From: Collinsella bouchesdurhonensis
GTDB taxonomy: Bacteria; Actinomycetota; Coriobacteriia; Coriobacteriales; Coriobacteriaceae
DNA length: 64,000 nucleotides
Direction: 5' to 3'
Assembly: GCF_900155365.1 (NCBI RefSeq)
Contig: NZ_LT699743.1
Coordinates: 62,001-126,000 of the forward strand
The notes below the pieces were generated by a model. The model worked only from the letters and a program-made list of their open reading frames with translations. It searched no databases and was not told where the DNA came from. The position numbers were made by a program, and so were the translations under genes. Positions 37,098 through 45,495 of the stretch are shown piece by piece. The stretch's first letter is position 1; each line of letters starts with the position of its first letter.

Positions 37098-37925
37098 CTA
37101 CTCAGCTTGCGTCAATGCGCCCTCGTCATATTCCACCGCCATGAAGCACAGACCCTGCGCAGGGGCTGTGGGGCCAGCTGCCTGTCGAGAACGGGCGGCA
37201 AGAACCTCATCGATCCATTCGGGCTCGCGCCGATGCATACCCACCTCGACAAGAGTCCCCACAATCGTTCGGACCATCGAGTGCAAAAAGGCGTTTCCGC
37301 AAATGGTAAAGGTGATGCAGTCTTCTCCCAAGCTGTTTTCGTGACCAAACCCCGCCGATATCACGCAGCGATGCGTAGGCTTGCCCTCGGCAGAAGACGC
37401 TTTGCAAAAGCTCTTGAAATCACGCTCCCCCAACATACGCTGAGCGGCAGCATGCATCGCCTCCACATCAAGCGTCTGCCTGTGCCACCAGGTCACACTG
37501 CGCGTGAGCAACGGCGGTGCATCACCTGTAGCAATGCGATACGTATACGTACGCGAGCGCGCATCAAAACGTGCCGAGAAACCCGGCGCCGCATGCCACA
37601 CCTCGCGCACGGCTATATCGCGCGGCAACAGCGCCACCAGCGCACGCATCCAACGCGAGCGCGTGATCTCGAGTTCCGCCGCCGTGGCGGGAAAACTCAC
37701 GTACTGGCTAATGGCATGAACGCCGGCGTCGGTCCTGCCGGCACAGGTCAACTCGATTGGGCGACGCAAAAAGGTCTCCACCGCGCGACGGATCTCGCCC
37801 GCAACGGTCGTCTGGCCCGGCTGCTCGGCAAATCCGCTGTAGCCCGTACCGTCGTAGCCCAGCTGCAAGACGATGGTCCCATCAAGCACCTCGGGGGCAT
37901 CGAATTCCCGCGTTTCCCGACCCAT
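37098..37925 (-). CDS. truA: tRNA pseudouridine synthase A
   Basis: Makes pseudouridine at positions 38-40 of tRNAs. The 275 residues include VLQLGYDGTGYSGFAEQPGQTTVAGEI, catalytic Asp in CAGRTDAGVHAISQYVSF, FSARFDARSRTYTYRI, and HSMVRTIVGTLVEVGMHRREP near the end. ATG 37925 is preferred (AAAGGA 8 bp upstream); GTG 37928 is nearly as good. It follows ecfT by 25 bp and closes the rpoA-rplQ-ecf-truA block, an order also seen in Firmicutes. Confidence 0.94.
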   Translation of the reverse strand: MGRETREFDAPEVLDGTIVLQLGYDGTGYSGFAEQPGQTTVAGEIRRAVETFLRRPIELTCAGRTDAGVHAISQYVSFPATAAELEITRSRWMRALVALLPRDIAVREVWHAAPGFSARFDARSRTYTYRIATGDAPPLLTRSVTWWHRQTLDVEAMHAAAQRMLGERDFKSFCKASSAEGKPTHRCVISAGFGHENSLGEDCITFTICGNAFLHSMVRTIVGTLVEVGMHRREPEWIDEVLAARSRQAAGPTAPAQGLCFMAVEYDEGALTQAE

Positions 37926-37950
37926 CACGGCATTCCTTTCCAAACGTCGT

Positions 37951-38751
37951 CTACCAGCCCAAGACGCCCGTAAGCACCATGGAACACGTCACAACAATAC
38001 CAGCAATCAAAAGGACCCAATCACTCCGGCATAAACCACGCGCGGGAATCTCTATAGAAGAGCCGTCCGCATAACAGCGCGACGCCATGGATTCCGCCAA
38101 GCTGTCCGCCCGGCGAAAGAGGCCCACAACCAGCGGCGTGAGAACCGACGCCCAAACGCGAACGCGCTCAAATAGACCGCCTTCGTCAAAGCGAACCCCT
38201 CGCGAGCGTTGGGCCATCTGGATACGGCCATATTCCTCGGCAACAATGGGAATAAAGCGCAACGCTAAAGAAAGAACAAGGCCAATATCGGCAACCGGTA
38301 CCCCCACAGCACCCAGGGGACGCAAAAGGCGCACGCATGCATCGGAAATCTCCGGCGGCGTGGTCGACGCCGAAACCGCACAGGCAAACCCGGCAAGAAG
38401 CACGATGCGCAAAACGGCGCAGGCGCCTCGTATCGCGCCAGCGCTGCTGATGCCAAGCGGACCCGCGATCGCAATATCGCCGTGCCCGTCCAACACCAAG
38501 GCATTTGCCAGAAGAGTAAACAGCAAGATGACCGTCACCGGTCGTACGGCGCGCACAAGCGATCTCCACTCGACGCGCGCAGCGTACATCGCCAAGGCCA
38601 ACAGCGCGAACCAAACGATAATCGCCCATGCCGCCTGGCAGGCAAAAACCCCTGCGGTGAAAACAAGAAGCAAAAGCAGCTTGACGCGGGCATCGATGTG
38701 AGAGAGGGGCGTGTCGGCGGCAACAAAAGAGCCCAAAGGATTACTGCGCAT
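37951..38751 (-). CDS. ecfT: ECF transporter transmembrane protein EcfT
   Basis: EcfT joins the EcfA ATPases to exchangeable vitamin-binding S components. The 266 residues carry five or six hydrophobic segments, the opening NPLGSFVAADTPLSHIDARVKL, and the coupling-helix motif MAQRSRGVRF plus SMASRCYADGSS, matching the two Ala-Arg-Gly-type motifs that touch the ATPases. ATG 38751 lies inside the end of the ATPase gene (11-bp overlap), so they are made together. No S component gene is beside it, typical of a group II shared ECF module. Confidence 0.9.
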   Translation of the reverse strand: MRSNPLGSFVAADTPLSHIDARVKLLLLLVFTAGVFACQAAWAIIVWFALLALAMYAARVEWRSLVRAVRPVTVILLFTLLANALVLDGHGDIAIAGPLGISSAGAIRGACAVLRIVLLAGFACAVSASTTPPEISDACVRLLRPLGAVGVPVADIGLVLSLALRFIPIVAEEYGRIQMAQRSRGVRFDEGGLFERVRVWASVLTPLVVGLFRRADSLAESMASRCYADGSSIEIPARGLCRSDWVLLIAGIVVTCSMVLTGVLGW

Positions 38752-40435
38752 TGTCCTCCCCCGTTTCGCCATCAACTTGCAAGGCATCGGAAAGCGCCTG
38801 CGCCAGCACGGCATTTTCGGGCGCTTTTATGCCCGCGCGTTCAAACAGCTCAAAATGGCAACACACCTCCGCAGCATCGCCTTGCCATAGCATGCTGCCG
38901 CAAGAAAGCAACGCCACGCGGTCAACAACGGCCAGCCACTCCTCCAAGTCGTGGCTCACCACAACAACCGGCGCGCCCGCATTGGCAAGCTCTCGCACCA
39001 AACGATGCATGTCGCGCCGGCCTTGAACATCAAAACCGGCCGTCGGCTCATCAAAAAGATAGGCTTTCACGCCAATAGATAGAACGGATGCGATGGCAAC
39101 ACGACGGCGCTGCCCGCCCGAAAGCGCATAAGGGTAGAAATCGAGCTGCTCATCGGAAAGACCAACAAGGCGTGCCGCATGACGCACCGCCTTGTCCACA
39201 TCCACCGCATCAAGATGCGCACAACGTGGCGCAAGGGCAATCTCATCATACGCAGAATTGAGAAACAGCTGATTTTCGGGTCGCTGGAAAGACATACCGC
39301 ACACACCCGGAGACGGGCGTGTACCGCAGATGCTCACGGCACCAGAATCGGGTTTAACCAAGCCCGCGAGGATCGTCGAAAGCGTCGATTTACCGCCGCC
39401 CGAAGCACCAGCAAGGAGAGTGACCGTACCGGCCGGGGCCTCGAGGCTAACATCATTTAGAACGGGATTGCCGGGCTCATAAGAATGAACGATGTGCTCT
39501 GCCACGATTCCGGGCTGCTCGGGAACAGTCCCCCGCTCATAAGAATGAGCACGTGCACGGGATGCCTCTATCACAGACAAAACGTCTGTCTTTCGAATCG
39601 CACGGGATTCCAGAGCCAAAATAAGCCACTCTTTAATGGTGTTAGGTGCAACGCTCGCGCTCGGCTTAAATCCAAGGCGCATAGCGGCTCTCAGAGCCCT
39701 GACAAAGCCGCTGTCCCGAAGAGGATCGCCCGGAAGATCTCCATCATGGCACAAAAGCTCTAGCGGAGTGCCCTCCCAGCCAAGTTCGCCATCGTGCATC
39801 AGCACAACGCGATCACTCGAGAGCACTTCCTGCGGCTCGTGGGTGATTTGAACCACGCCAATACCCTGCTCCCGTGCCAGCTGGAAAACAAGCGTGCGAA
39901 ACGAGGACCGAATGGCAGAATCAAGCATCGAGGTTGCTTCATCAAGAACCAAATAACGCGGATGCATGGCGAGTACGCCAGCAAGAGCCAAACGCTGCTG
40001 TTCCCCGCCCGAAAGCGCCGTCGTATCGCGCTTCTCAAAGCCCAAAAGGCCGCACTGCTCAAGAGCCTCCTTAACGCGCTGACGAACCTGCAGCTCGGGC
40101 AAGCCTAGGTTGCGCGGACCAAAAGCAACCTCATCAAAAACGAGTGTCGATACAATTTGATCAAGGGGGTTTTGCCTCACCAGCCCCACAAGACGACGGA
40201 CCTCGAGACGAGAATGCTCATCCACAGCGGGATCGAACCCGTCAACAACAACCATCCCCTCAAGGCTAAGACGCACAGCGCACATCAATGCCGCAAGGGT
40301 CGACTTGCCACTTCCATTGGAGCCAACCAAGGAGACAATCTGACCGGGAGCAACGCTCAGCGAGATGTCGTGCAGGGCAAAACGAGACCCACCGGTATCC
40401 CCCAGCGAAACAGCAGCGTGTCTTACCTCGAGCAT
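38741..40435 (-). CDS. Fused double-ATPase of the ECF transporter (EcfA-EcfA')
   Basis: One 564-residue chain holds two complete ABC ATPase domains, where most species have two genes. Domain 1: GSNGSGKST, Q-loop VRQNPLDQI, LSGGEQQRLALAG, YLVLDEATSMLD, ITHEP. Domain 2, after a linker near residues 255-315: GASGGGKST, FQRPENQLF, LSGGQRRRVAIAS, YLFDEPTAGFD, VSHDLEEW. Domain 1 has EATSMLD where EPTAMLD-like is usual. ATG 40435 has GGGGGGTGA upstream. It powers vitamin uptake with EcfT. It follows rplQ after a terminator. Confidence 0.93.
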   Translation of the reverse strand: MLEVRHAAVSLGDTGGSRFALHDISLSVAPGQIVSLVGSNGSGKSTLAALMCAVRLSLEGMVVVDGFDPAVDEHSRLEVRRLVGLVRQNPLDQIVSTLVFDEVAFGPRNLGLPELQVRQRVKEALEQCGLLGFEKRDTTALSGGEQQRLALAGVLAMHPRYLVLDEATSMLDSAIRSSFRTLVFQLAREQGIGVVQITHEPQEVLSSDRVVLMHDGELGWEGTPLELLCHDGDLPGDPLRDSGFVRALRAAMRLGFKPSASVAPNTIKEWLILALESRAIRKTDVLSVIEASRARAHSYERGTVPEQPGIVAEHIVHSYEPGNPVLNDVSLEAPAGTVTLLAGASGGGKSTLSTILAGLVKPDSGAVSICGTRPSPGVCGMSFQRPENQLFLNSAYDEIALAPRCAHLDAVDVDKAVRHAARLVGLSDEQLDFYPYALSGGQRRRVAIASVLSIGVKAYLFDEPTAGFDVQGRRDMHRLVRELANAGAPVVVVSHDLEEWLAVVDRVALLSCGSMLWQGDAAEVCCHFELFERAGIKAPENAVLAQALSDALQVDGETGEDNAQ

Positions 40436-40499
40436 ATTCACCCCCCAGCTATCGATCGTGGCATCCTTACGCCTTGCGGGCACATCGGCCCATCATACG

Positions 40500-40531
40500 A
40501 AAAAAGGGGCACGCATGCGCGCACCCCTTTT
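40500..40531 (-). terminator. Terminator after rplQ
   Basis: AAAAGGGG and CCCCTTTT enclose a GC-rich inner stem (GCGCGC/GCGTGC type). On the minus strand the stem ends in TTTTTT. It ends the spc/alpha ribosomal transcript before the ECF genes. Confidence 0.8.
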
Positions 40532-40556
40532 AAATTTGATCAAATGATCTTTGACG

Positions 40557-41045
40557 CTACTCGGCGTCAGCGGTCTTATCGACCTCAGCTGCGGGAGCCT
40601 CGACGGTCTCCTCGACCTCTGCCTCAACCTTCTTGGGGGCAGCAGCCTTCTTAGCAGCCTTCTTGGGAGCCTTCTTGGTAACAGGCTCGGAAACGATCTC
40701 GATGATGACCATCTCGGCATTGTCGCCCTTACGGCGGCCAAGCTTCATGATGCGCGTGTAACCGCCGTTACGGTCGGCCCACATGCCCTGAGCGGCCTTG
40801 TCAAAGAGCTCAGCCACAAGCTGCTTATCGCCAAGCTTGGCGATAGCAAGACGACGAGAATGCAGGTCGCCCTTCTTGGCCCACGTGATGATAGGCTCAG
40901 CGAAAGAGCGCAGGGCCTTGGCACGGGTCTCGGTGGTCTTGATGCGATCGTTCTCGAAGAGAGCCTTAGCGAGGCTCTTCTTCATGGCCTTGGTGTGGCT
41001 GGCGTCGGTGCCGAGCTTAAGGCCTTTCTTGACGTTGTGACGCAT
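40557..41045 (-). CDS. rplQ: Ribosomal protein L17 with an extended tail
   Basis: Residues 1-120 are a normal bL17: MRHNVKKGLKLGTDASHTKA, ENDRIKTTETRAKALRSFAEPIITWAKKGDLHSRRLA, and NGGYTRIMKLGRRKGDNAEMVIIEI. About 42 extra residues follow, first Lys/Ala-rich (KKAPKKAAKKAAAPKK), then acidic (VEAEVEETVEAPAAEVDK). L17 lines the peptide exit tunnel rim, so the tail is likely exposed. It is the last gene of the alpha part. Confidence 0.94.
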   Translation of the reverse strand: MRHNVKKGLKLGTDASHTKAMKKSLAKALFENDRIKTTETRAKALRSFAEPIITWAKKGDLHSRRLAIAKLGDKQLVAELFDKAAQGMWADRNGGYTRIMKLGRRKGDNAEMVIIEIVSEPVTKKAPKKAAKKAAAPKKVEAEVEETVEAPAAEVDKTADAE

Positions 41046-41074
41046 TGTCTGGTTTCTCCTCTAAAAACAGGGCA

Positions 41075-42016
41075 CTATGCCTTGAGGCTCAGGCCCATAG
41101 ACTCAAGCTTGTCCTTGACTTCCTCGATCGACTTAACACCGAAGTTACGGATGTTAAGCAGGTCGTTCTCGGAGAACTCCACCAGCTGACGCACGGAGTG
41201 AATGCTCGCGCGCTTCAGGCAGTTGTAGGAGCGAACCGAGAGGTCAAGATCCTCGATCTGCTTGTCGAGCTCAGCATTGTCGCTGGTCTGCTCGGGAGCA
41301 AAGATCGAAATCTCTTCCTCCTCCTCGGGGGTCTCAGCCAAATTCATAAAGGCAGCCATGTGCTGGTTGATGATATTGGCAGCCTGCACGACGGCGTCAC
41401 GAGGAGAAAGCGCACCGTTGGTCTCGACCTCGAGAACGAGGCGATCGTAGTCGGTGTGCTGACCCACGCGGCAAGCCTCAACGAGCTTGGCGCAACGGTG
41501 AACGGGCGAGTACAGCGAGTCGACATGAATAATGCCGATAGGATCGCTGTCGCGCTTGTTCGACTCATAGGAGACATAACCGCGACCATAGCCGATACGC
41601 ATGCTCATCGTGAGGTGGCCGCCCTCGTTGAGGGTAGCGATGTGCTGCTCGGGGTTGACGAGCTCGAACTCCGAAGGAATGAAGAAGTCTGCACCGGTAA
41701 CCTCGCAAGGACCGTCGACCGAGATGGTCGCAGTAGCCTCATCGGTGGTACCGAGCGAACGGAACACCAGACCCTTGACGTTCAGAACGATATCAGTGAC
41801 ATCCTCAACCATGTTGGGGATAGTCATGAACTCATGCTGCGCACCATCAATCTGGATGGCCTCAACCGCAGCGCCCTCGAGCGAGGAAAGCAGGACGCGA
41901 CGCAGGGAGTTACCAAGCGTATCGCCATAACCACGCTCGAGAGGCTCAACGGAGACGCGCGCAGACGTTTCGTTGATTTCCTCGACCTGAACCTGGGGCC
42001 TAATGAATTCTGACAT
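41075..42016 (-). CDS. rpoA: RNA polymerase alpha subunit
   Basis: The 313 residues show the N-terminal assembly domain ([28 protein letters not shown]-like stretch at about 24-50, [16 protein letters not shown]) and, after an acidic linker ([24 protein letters not shown]), the C-terminal DNA-binding domain with [28 protein letters not shown]. It nucleates RNA polymerase assembly and binds UP elements and activators. It is flanked by rpsD and rplQ, the standard alpha-operon order. Confidence 0.97.
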   Translation of the reverse strand: [313 protein letters not shown]

Positions 42017-42048
42017 GTATTACCTCCAGCCTCAGCAGCCCGAATGGA

Positions 42049-42645
42049 CTACTTAGAGTAGAGCTCGACGATGAGCTGCTCGTGGATATCACCGCTGATC
42101 TGCTCACGCGTCGGCAGAGCGAGCACGTTACCAGACAGCTTCTCGATATCGACCTCGAGCCAGCCGGGGACCTCGAAACGCTCGGAGGAGATCAGAGCCT
42201 CCTTGATGGGAAGGAGATCACGGTACTTCTCGCCGACAGCGACAACGTCGCCGGGCTTGACGAGATAGGACGGGATGTCAACACGACGGCCGTTCACGGT
42301 GAAGTGACCGTGACGCACGGACTGACGTGCCTCCTTGCGAGTGCGGGCAAAGCCCAGACGGAAAACAACATTGTCGAGACGGGTCTCGAGAATGATCATC
42401 AGGTTCTCGCCGGTAACGCCCTTCATCTTACGAGCACGGACGAAGTAGCTGTGGAACTGCTTCTCGAGCACGCCGTAGATGAACTTAACCTTCTGCTTCT
42501 CGCGCAGCTGCATGCCGTACTCGGATTCCTTGCGACGGCGCTTGGGCTGGCGGATAGATTCCTTCTTGCTGCTGTAACCAAGCTCAGCGGGATCGATCCC
42601 GAGCTGACGGCAGCGCTTGAGAACCGGAGTCCTGTCGATTGCCAT
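42049..42645 (-). CDS. rpsD: Ribosomal protein S4
   Basis: A primary 16S-binding protein of 198 residues. [28 protein letters not shown] opens it and the S4 RNA-binding motif is [47 protein letters not shown]. The four-Cys zinc site of some S4 proteins is absent. In other bacteria S4 represses the alpha operon; no leader structure could be assigned here. Confidence 0.96.
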   Translation of the reverse strand: MAIDRTPVLKRCRQLGIDPAELGYSSKKESIRQPKRRRKESEYGMQLREKQKVKFIYGVLEKQFHSYFVRARKMKGVTGENLMIILETRLDNVVFRLGFARTRKEARQSVRHGHFTVNGRRVDIPSYLVKPGDVVAVGEKYRDLLPIKEALISSERFEVPGWLEVDIEKLSGNVLALPTREQISGDIHEQLIVELYSK

Positions 42646-42664
42646 AGTTTATCGATCCTTTCAG

Positions 42665-43069
42665 TTACACGCGACGACGCTTCTTGGGGCGGCAGCCGTT
42701 GTGCGGGATGGGAGTCTTGTCCTGGATGCTCGAAACCTCGAGGCCAGCGGCCTGGAGGGAGCGAATTGCGGTCTCGCGGCCAGAACCAGGGCCCTTAACG
42801 AAGACGGCAACCTTGTGCATGCCGTGCTCCATGGCGATCTTGGCACAAGCCTCGGCAGCCATCTGAGCAGCGAACGGGGTGGACTTACGGGAGCCCTTGA
42901 AACCAACCGTTCCGGCAGACTTCCAGGCAATGACATTACCCTGGGCGTCGGTGATGGAAACGATCGTGTTGTTGAACGTGGAGCGGATATGCGCCTGTCC
43001 AACAGAGATGTTCTTACGATCAGAGCGCTTGATGCGGGCGCTGCGAACGTTCTTCTTAGCAGTAGCCAT
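42665..43069 (-). CDS. rpsK: Ribosomal protein S11
   Basis: A 134-residue platform protein of the 30S subunit. [44 protein letters not shown] and the basic C-terminus [16 protein letters not shown] are diagnostic. It lies between rpsM and rpsD. Confidence 0.97.
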   Translation of the reverse strand: MATAKKNVRSARIKRSDRKNISVGQAHIRSTFNNTIVSITDAQGNVIAWKSAGTVGFKGSRKSTPFAAQMAAEACAKIAMEHGMHKVAVFVKGPGSGRETAIRSLQAAGLEVSSIQDKTPIPHNGCRPKKRRRV

Positions 43070-43085
43070 GATGCGTCAGTCTCCC

Positions 43086-43460
43086 TTATTTCTTCTTCTT
43101 GGCACCGATCTGACGCTTCGGACCCTTGCGGGTACGAGCGTTAGTGTGGGTGCGCTGTCCACGGACAGGGAGGCCCTTGCGGTGACGGAGGCCACGGTTG
43201 CAGCCAATATCCATCAGACGCTTGACGTTCATGTTGCGCTCACGGCGCAGATCGCCCTCAACCATGAGCTGGGCGTTGTCGATGTACTTACGGATTGCAT
43301 CGACTTCGTCTTCCGTAAGATCCTTAACACGGGTGTCAACATTGATGTTGCACTCATTGCAGATCTTGGTGGCGGTAGTGCGGCCGATGCCGTAGATGTA
43401 GGTCAGACCGATCTCAACACGCTTCTCGCGCGGAAGGTCGACACCATTAATACGGGCCAA
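43086..43460 (-). CDS. rpsM: Ribosomal protein S13
   Basis: A 124-residue head protein of the 30S subunit that contacts the P-site tRNA and L5. [26 protein letters not shown], the [30 protein letters not shown] stretch and a lysine tail are typical. rpmJ lies 15 bp upstream. Confidence 0.97.
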   Translation of the reverse strand: MARINGVDLPREKRVEIGLTYIYGIGRTTATKICNECNINVDTRVKDLTEDEVDAIRKYIDNAQLMVEGDLRRERNMNVKRLMDIGCNRGLRHRKGLPVRGQRTHTNARTRKGPKRQIGAKKKK

Positions 43461-43475
43461 CGTTGGTCTCCTCTC

Positions 43476-43589
43476 TTAGCCCTGACGCTGCTTGTGGCGA
43501 GGATTCTCGCAGATAACGAGAATCTTGCCGTGGCGTCGGATGATCTTGCACTTATCGCACATCTTCTTGACCGAAGGACGTACCTTCAT
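43476..43589 (-). CDS. rpmJ: Ribosomal protein L36 (37 aa)
   Basis: The shortest ribosomal protein, 37 residues: [21 protein letters not shown], then [15 protein letters not shown]. Cys11, Cys14, Cys27 and His32 form the zinc site of the C+ type. It is missed by length-filtered gene finding but is complete, with ATG behind GAGAGGAAGAAC and a TAA stop. Confidence 0.95.
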   Translation of the reverse strand: MKVRPSVKKMCDKCKIIRRHGKILVICENPRHKQRQG

Positions 43590-43685
43590 CGTTCTTCCTC
43601 TCGGTAGTGCTCAAACTACAACGTACTATATCTACTCGCCCAGCCGCAGGCGTTAAAAACGATAGGCTGGATACACATGCAAACG

Positions 43686-43714
43686 CGATCGCGGGTTGAG
43701 CACTCCTGCGATCG
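43686..43714. promoter_or_regulatory. Hairpin in the infA-rpmJ spacer
   Basis: CGATCGC (43686-43692) pairs with GCGATCG (43708-43714). The 149-bp spacer between infA and rpmJ is the longest in this part of the block. It also holds a TATAGT on the minus strand at 43625-43630 that could be a -10 element for the rpmJ-rpsM genes; no convincing -35 accompanies it. Confidence 0.35.
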
Positions 43715-43738
43715 ACGACATGCACTTTGTGCTTATCG

Positions 43739-43957
43739 CTACTTATAGCGATAGGTGATGCGCCCGCGCGTCAGGTCATACGGGGAAATCTCCACGACAA
43801 CCTTGTCGCCGGGAAGAATACGGATGTAATTCATGCGGATCTTGCCCGAAATAGAGCACAGAACCGTTGCACCGTTCTCGAGCTCGACGCGAAACATGGC
43901 GTTGGGGAGCGGCTCAGTTACCGTACCCTCGAGTTCGATAGCATCTTCCTTCTTCAC
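43739..43957 (-). CDS. infA: Translation initiation factor IF-1
   Basis: A 72-residue OB-fold protein that occupies the ribosomal A site during initiation. [32 protein letters not shown] and [32 protein letters not shown] are the family sequence. GTG 43957 gives the standard 72-residue length; a TTG two codons earlier is possible. It lies between map and rpmJ, as in many Gram-positive spc operons. Confidence 0.95.
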   Translation of the reverse strand: MKKEDAIELEGTVTEPLPNAMFRVELENGATVLCSISGKIRMNYIRILPGDKVVVEISPYDLTRGRITYRYK

Positions 43958-44064
43958 AAGCAATCATCTTTCTCTATAAAACGACAGCAATTGAGAATTC
44001 TATAACACAATAGGCAGAGCAGTAAAAGATTCGTAATCGCTCCACAACAAATGCGTTATTGACA

Positions 44065-44853
44065 TTACATGCAGCCACCTTGGAGACTGCACCACGCGCC
44101 GTGCTCGTCGGCGGTGAGAACCACAGGACCATCTTCTGTGATGGCAATGGTGTTCTCGAAGTGGGCGGCACATAGGTGATCGCGAGTAGAGACCACCCAA
44201 CCGTCCGCTCCCGTGGAAACGTGATTGGAGCCCAAGGTGATCATGGGCTCGATGGCAATGACCATACCCGCACGAAGGCGCACGCCCCTCCCCTTCTTAC
44301 CAAAGTTGGGAACGTTAGGCTCCTCATGCATGTCACGGCCAACACCATGACCTACATAATTGCGCAGGACGCCAAATCCATGAGACTCGGCAAGTGATTG
44401 AATTGCATAGCCGATATCCCCAATGGAGTTACCGGGCACTGCCTGCTTGATGCCTGCGATCAAACAGTCGCGTGTAACCTGGCACAAGGTCTGTGCCTCG
44501 GCAGAGGGAGTTCCACAATAGAACGTCCACGCGTTATCCCCTACCCAGCCGTCGACGACAGCACCAGTGTCAACCGACAAAATGTCGCCATCGCGCAAGA
44601 TGACATCGGGATTGGGAATCCCGTGAACCACCTGATCATTAACAGAGGCGCAGATGGTTCCAGGAAACCCACCGTATCCCTTGAAGGCAGGTTTGCCCCC
44701 ATGCATACGGATAATCTGTTCTGCCAGCTGATCGAGCTCGAAGGTGGAAACGCCAGGGCGCACCATGGCTCCAACATGGCGGAGCGCCATCTTAGATAGC
44801 GCTCCAGCCTTTTTCATCTCTTCGATTTGTGCCGCGGTCTTGATCTTGATCAT
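44065..44853 (-). CDS. map: Methionine aminopeptidase type I
   Basis: Removes the initiator methionine. The 262 residues have the five metal ligands in VDTGAVVDGWVGDNAWTF (two Asp), GHGVGRDMHEEP (His), VIAIEPM (Glu) and a final Glu in AITEDGPVVLT. His79-type residue lies in ASVNDQVVHGIP. ATG 44853 overlaps the adk stop by four bases (ATGA). Confidence 0.95.
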   Translation of the reverse strand: MIKIKTAAQIEEMKKAGALSKMALRHVGAMVRPGVSTFELDQLAEQIIRMHGGKPAFKGYGGFPGTICASVNDQVVHGIPNPDVILRDGDILSVDTGAVVDGWVGDNAWTFYCGTPSAEAQTLCQVTRDCLIAGIKQAVPGNSIGDIGYAIQSLAESHGFGVLRNYVGHGVGRDMHEEPNVPNFGKKGRGVRLRAGMVIAIEPMITLGSNHVSTGADGWVVSTRDHLCAAHFENTIAITEDGPVVLTADEHGAWCSLQGGCM

Positions 44854-45476
44854 AGACTGAGAACGTCCTTGACCTCGTTATAAACGACATCGGCATCGCG
44901 ATCGCCGTCAACGACCTTCAAGATGTTCTGTCCACGATAGTACTCAACCAGCGGGCTGGTGTTCTTCTCGTAGACATCGAGACGGTTCTTGATGGTCTCA
45001 GGCTTATCGTCGTCGCGCTGATACATCTCGCCACCGCAGGTGGGGCACACGGTATCGGAAGCGGTACCGGTGTAGCCGCAGTCACGGCAGGTGCGACGCG
45101 AAGACAAACGTCCGATGATAACATCGCCAGGAACGTCCACCAGCAGGGCACAGTCAAGAGAGCGGCCCATAGCAGCGAGCTCGGAATCGAGCGTCACGGC
45201 TTGAGCGGTGTTGCGCGGGAAGCCATCGAGGATGAAGCCCTTCTGGGCATCGTCGGCAGCAAGGCGCTCCTTGACCAGATCGATCACCAACTGGTCGGGC
45301 ACAAGCTCGCCAGCATCCATGTACTTCTTGGCCTGAACTCCCAGCTCGGTACCACCCTTGACGGCAGCACGAAGCAAGTCGCCCGTGGAGATGTGAGCGA
45401 CGCCAAACTCGGCAACAAGACGCTGAGCCTGCGTGCCCTTACCGGCACCGGGTGCTCCCAAAAGTACGAGATTCAT
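44850..45476 (-). CDS. adk: Adenylate kinase
   Basis: Interconverts ATP+AMP and 2 ADP. The 208 residues contain the P-loop GAPGAGKGTQ (7-16), STGDLLRAAV, LDGFPRNTAQA for AMP, and a zinc-type LID with CRDCGYTG and CPTCGG. It follows secY by 19 bp and is coupled to map. Confidence 0.96.
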   Translation of the reverse strand: MNLVLLGAPGAGKGTQAQRLVAEFGVAHISTGDLLRAAVKGGTELGVQAKKYMDAGELVPDQLVIDLVKERLAADDAQKGFILDGFPRNTAQAVTLDSELAAMGRSLDCALLVDVPGDVIIGRLSSRRTCRDCGYTGTASDTVCPTCGGEMYQRDDDKPETIKNRLDVYEKNTSPLVEYYRGQNILKVVDGDRDADVVYNEVKDVLSL

Positions 45477-45495
45477 GAGATGCTCCTTCTTCGAG

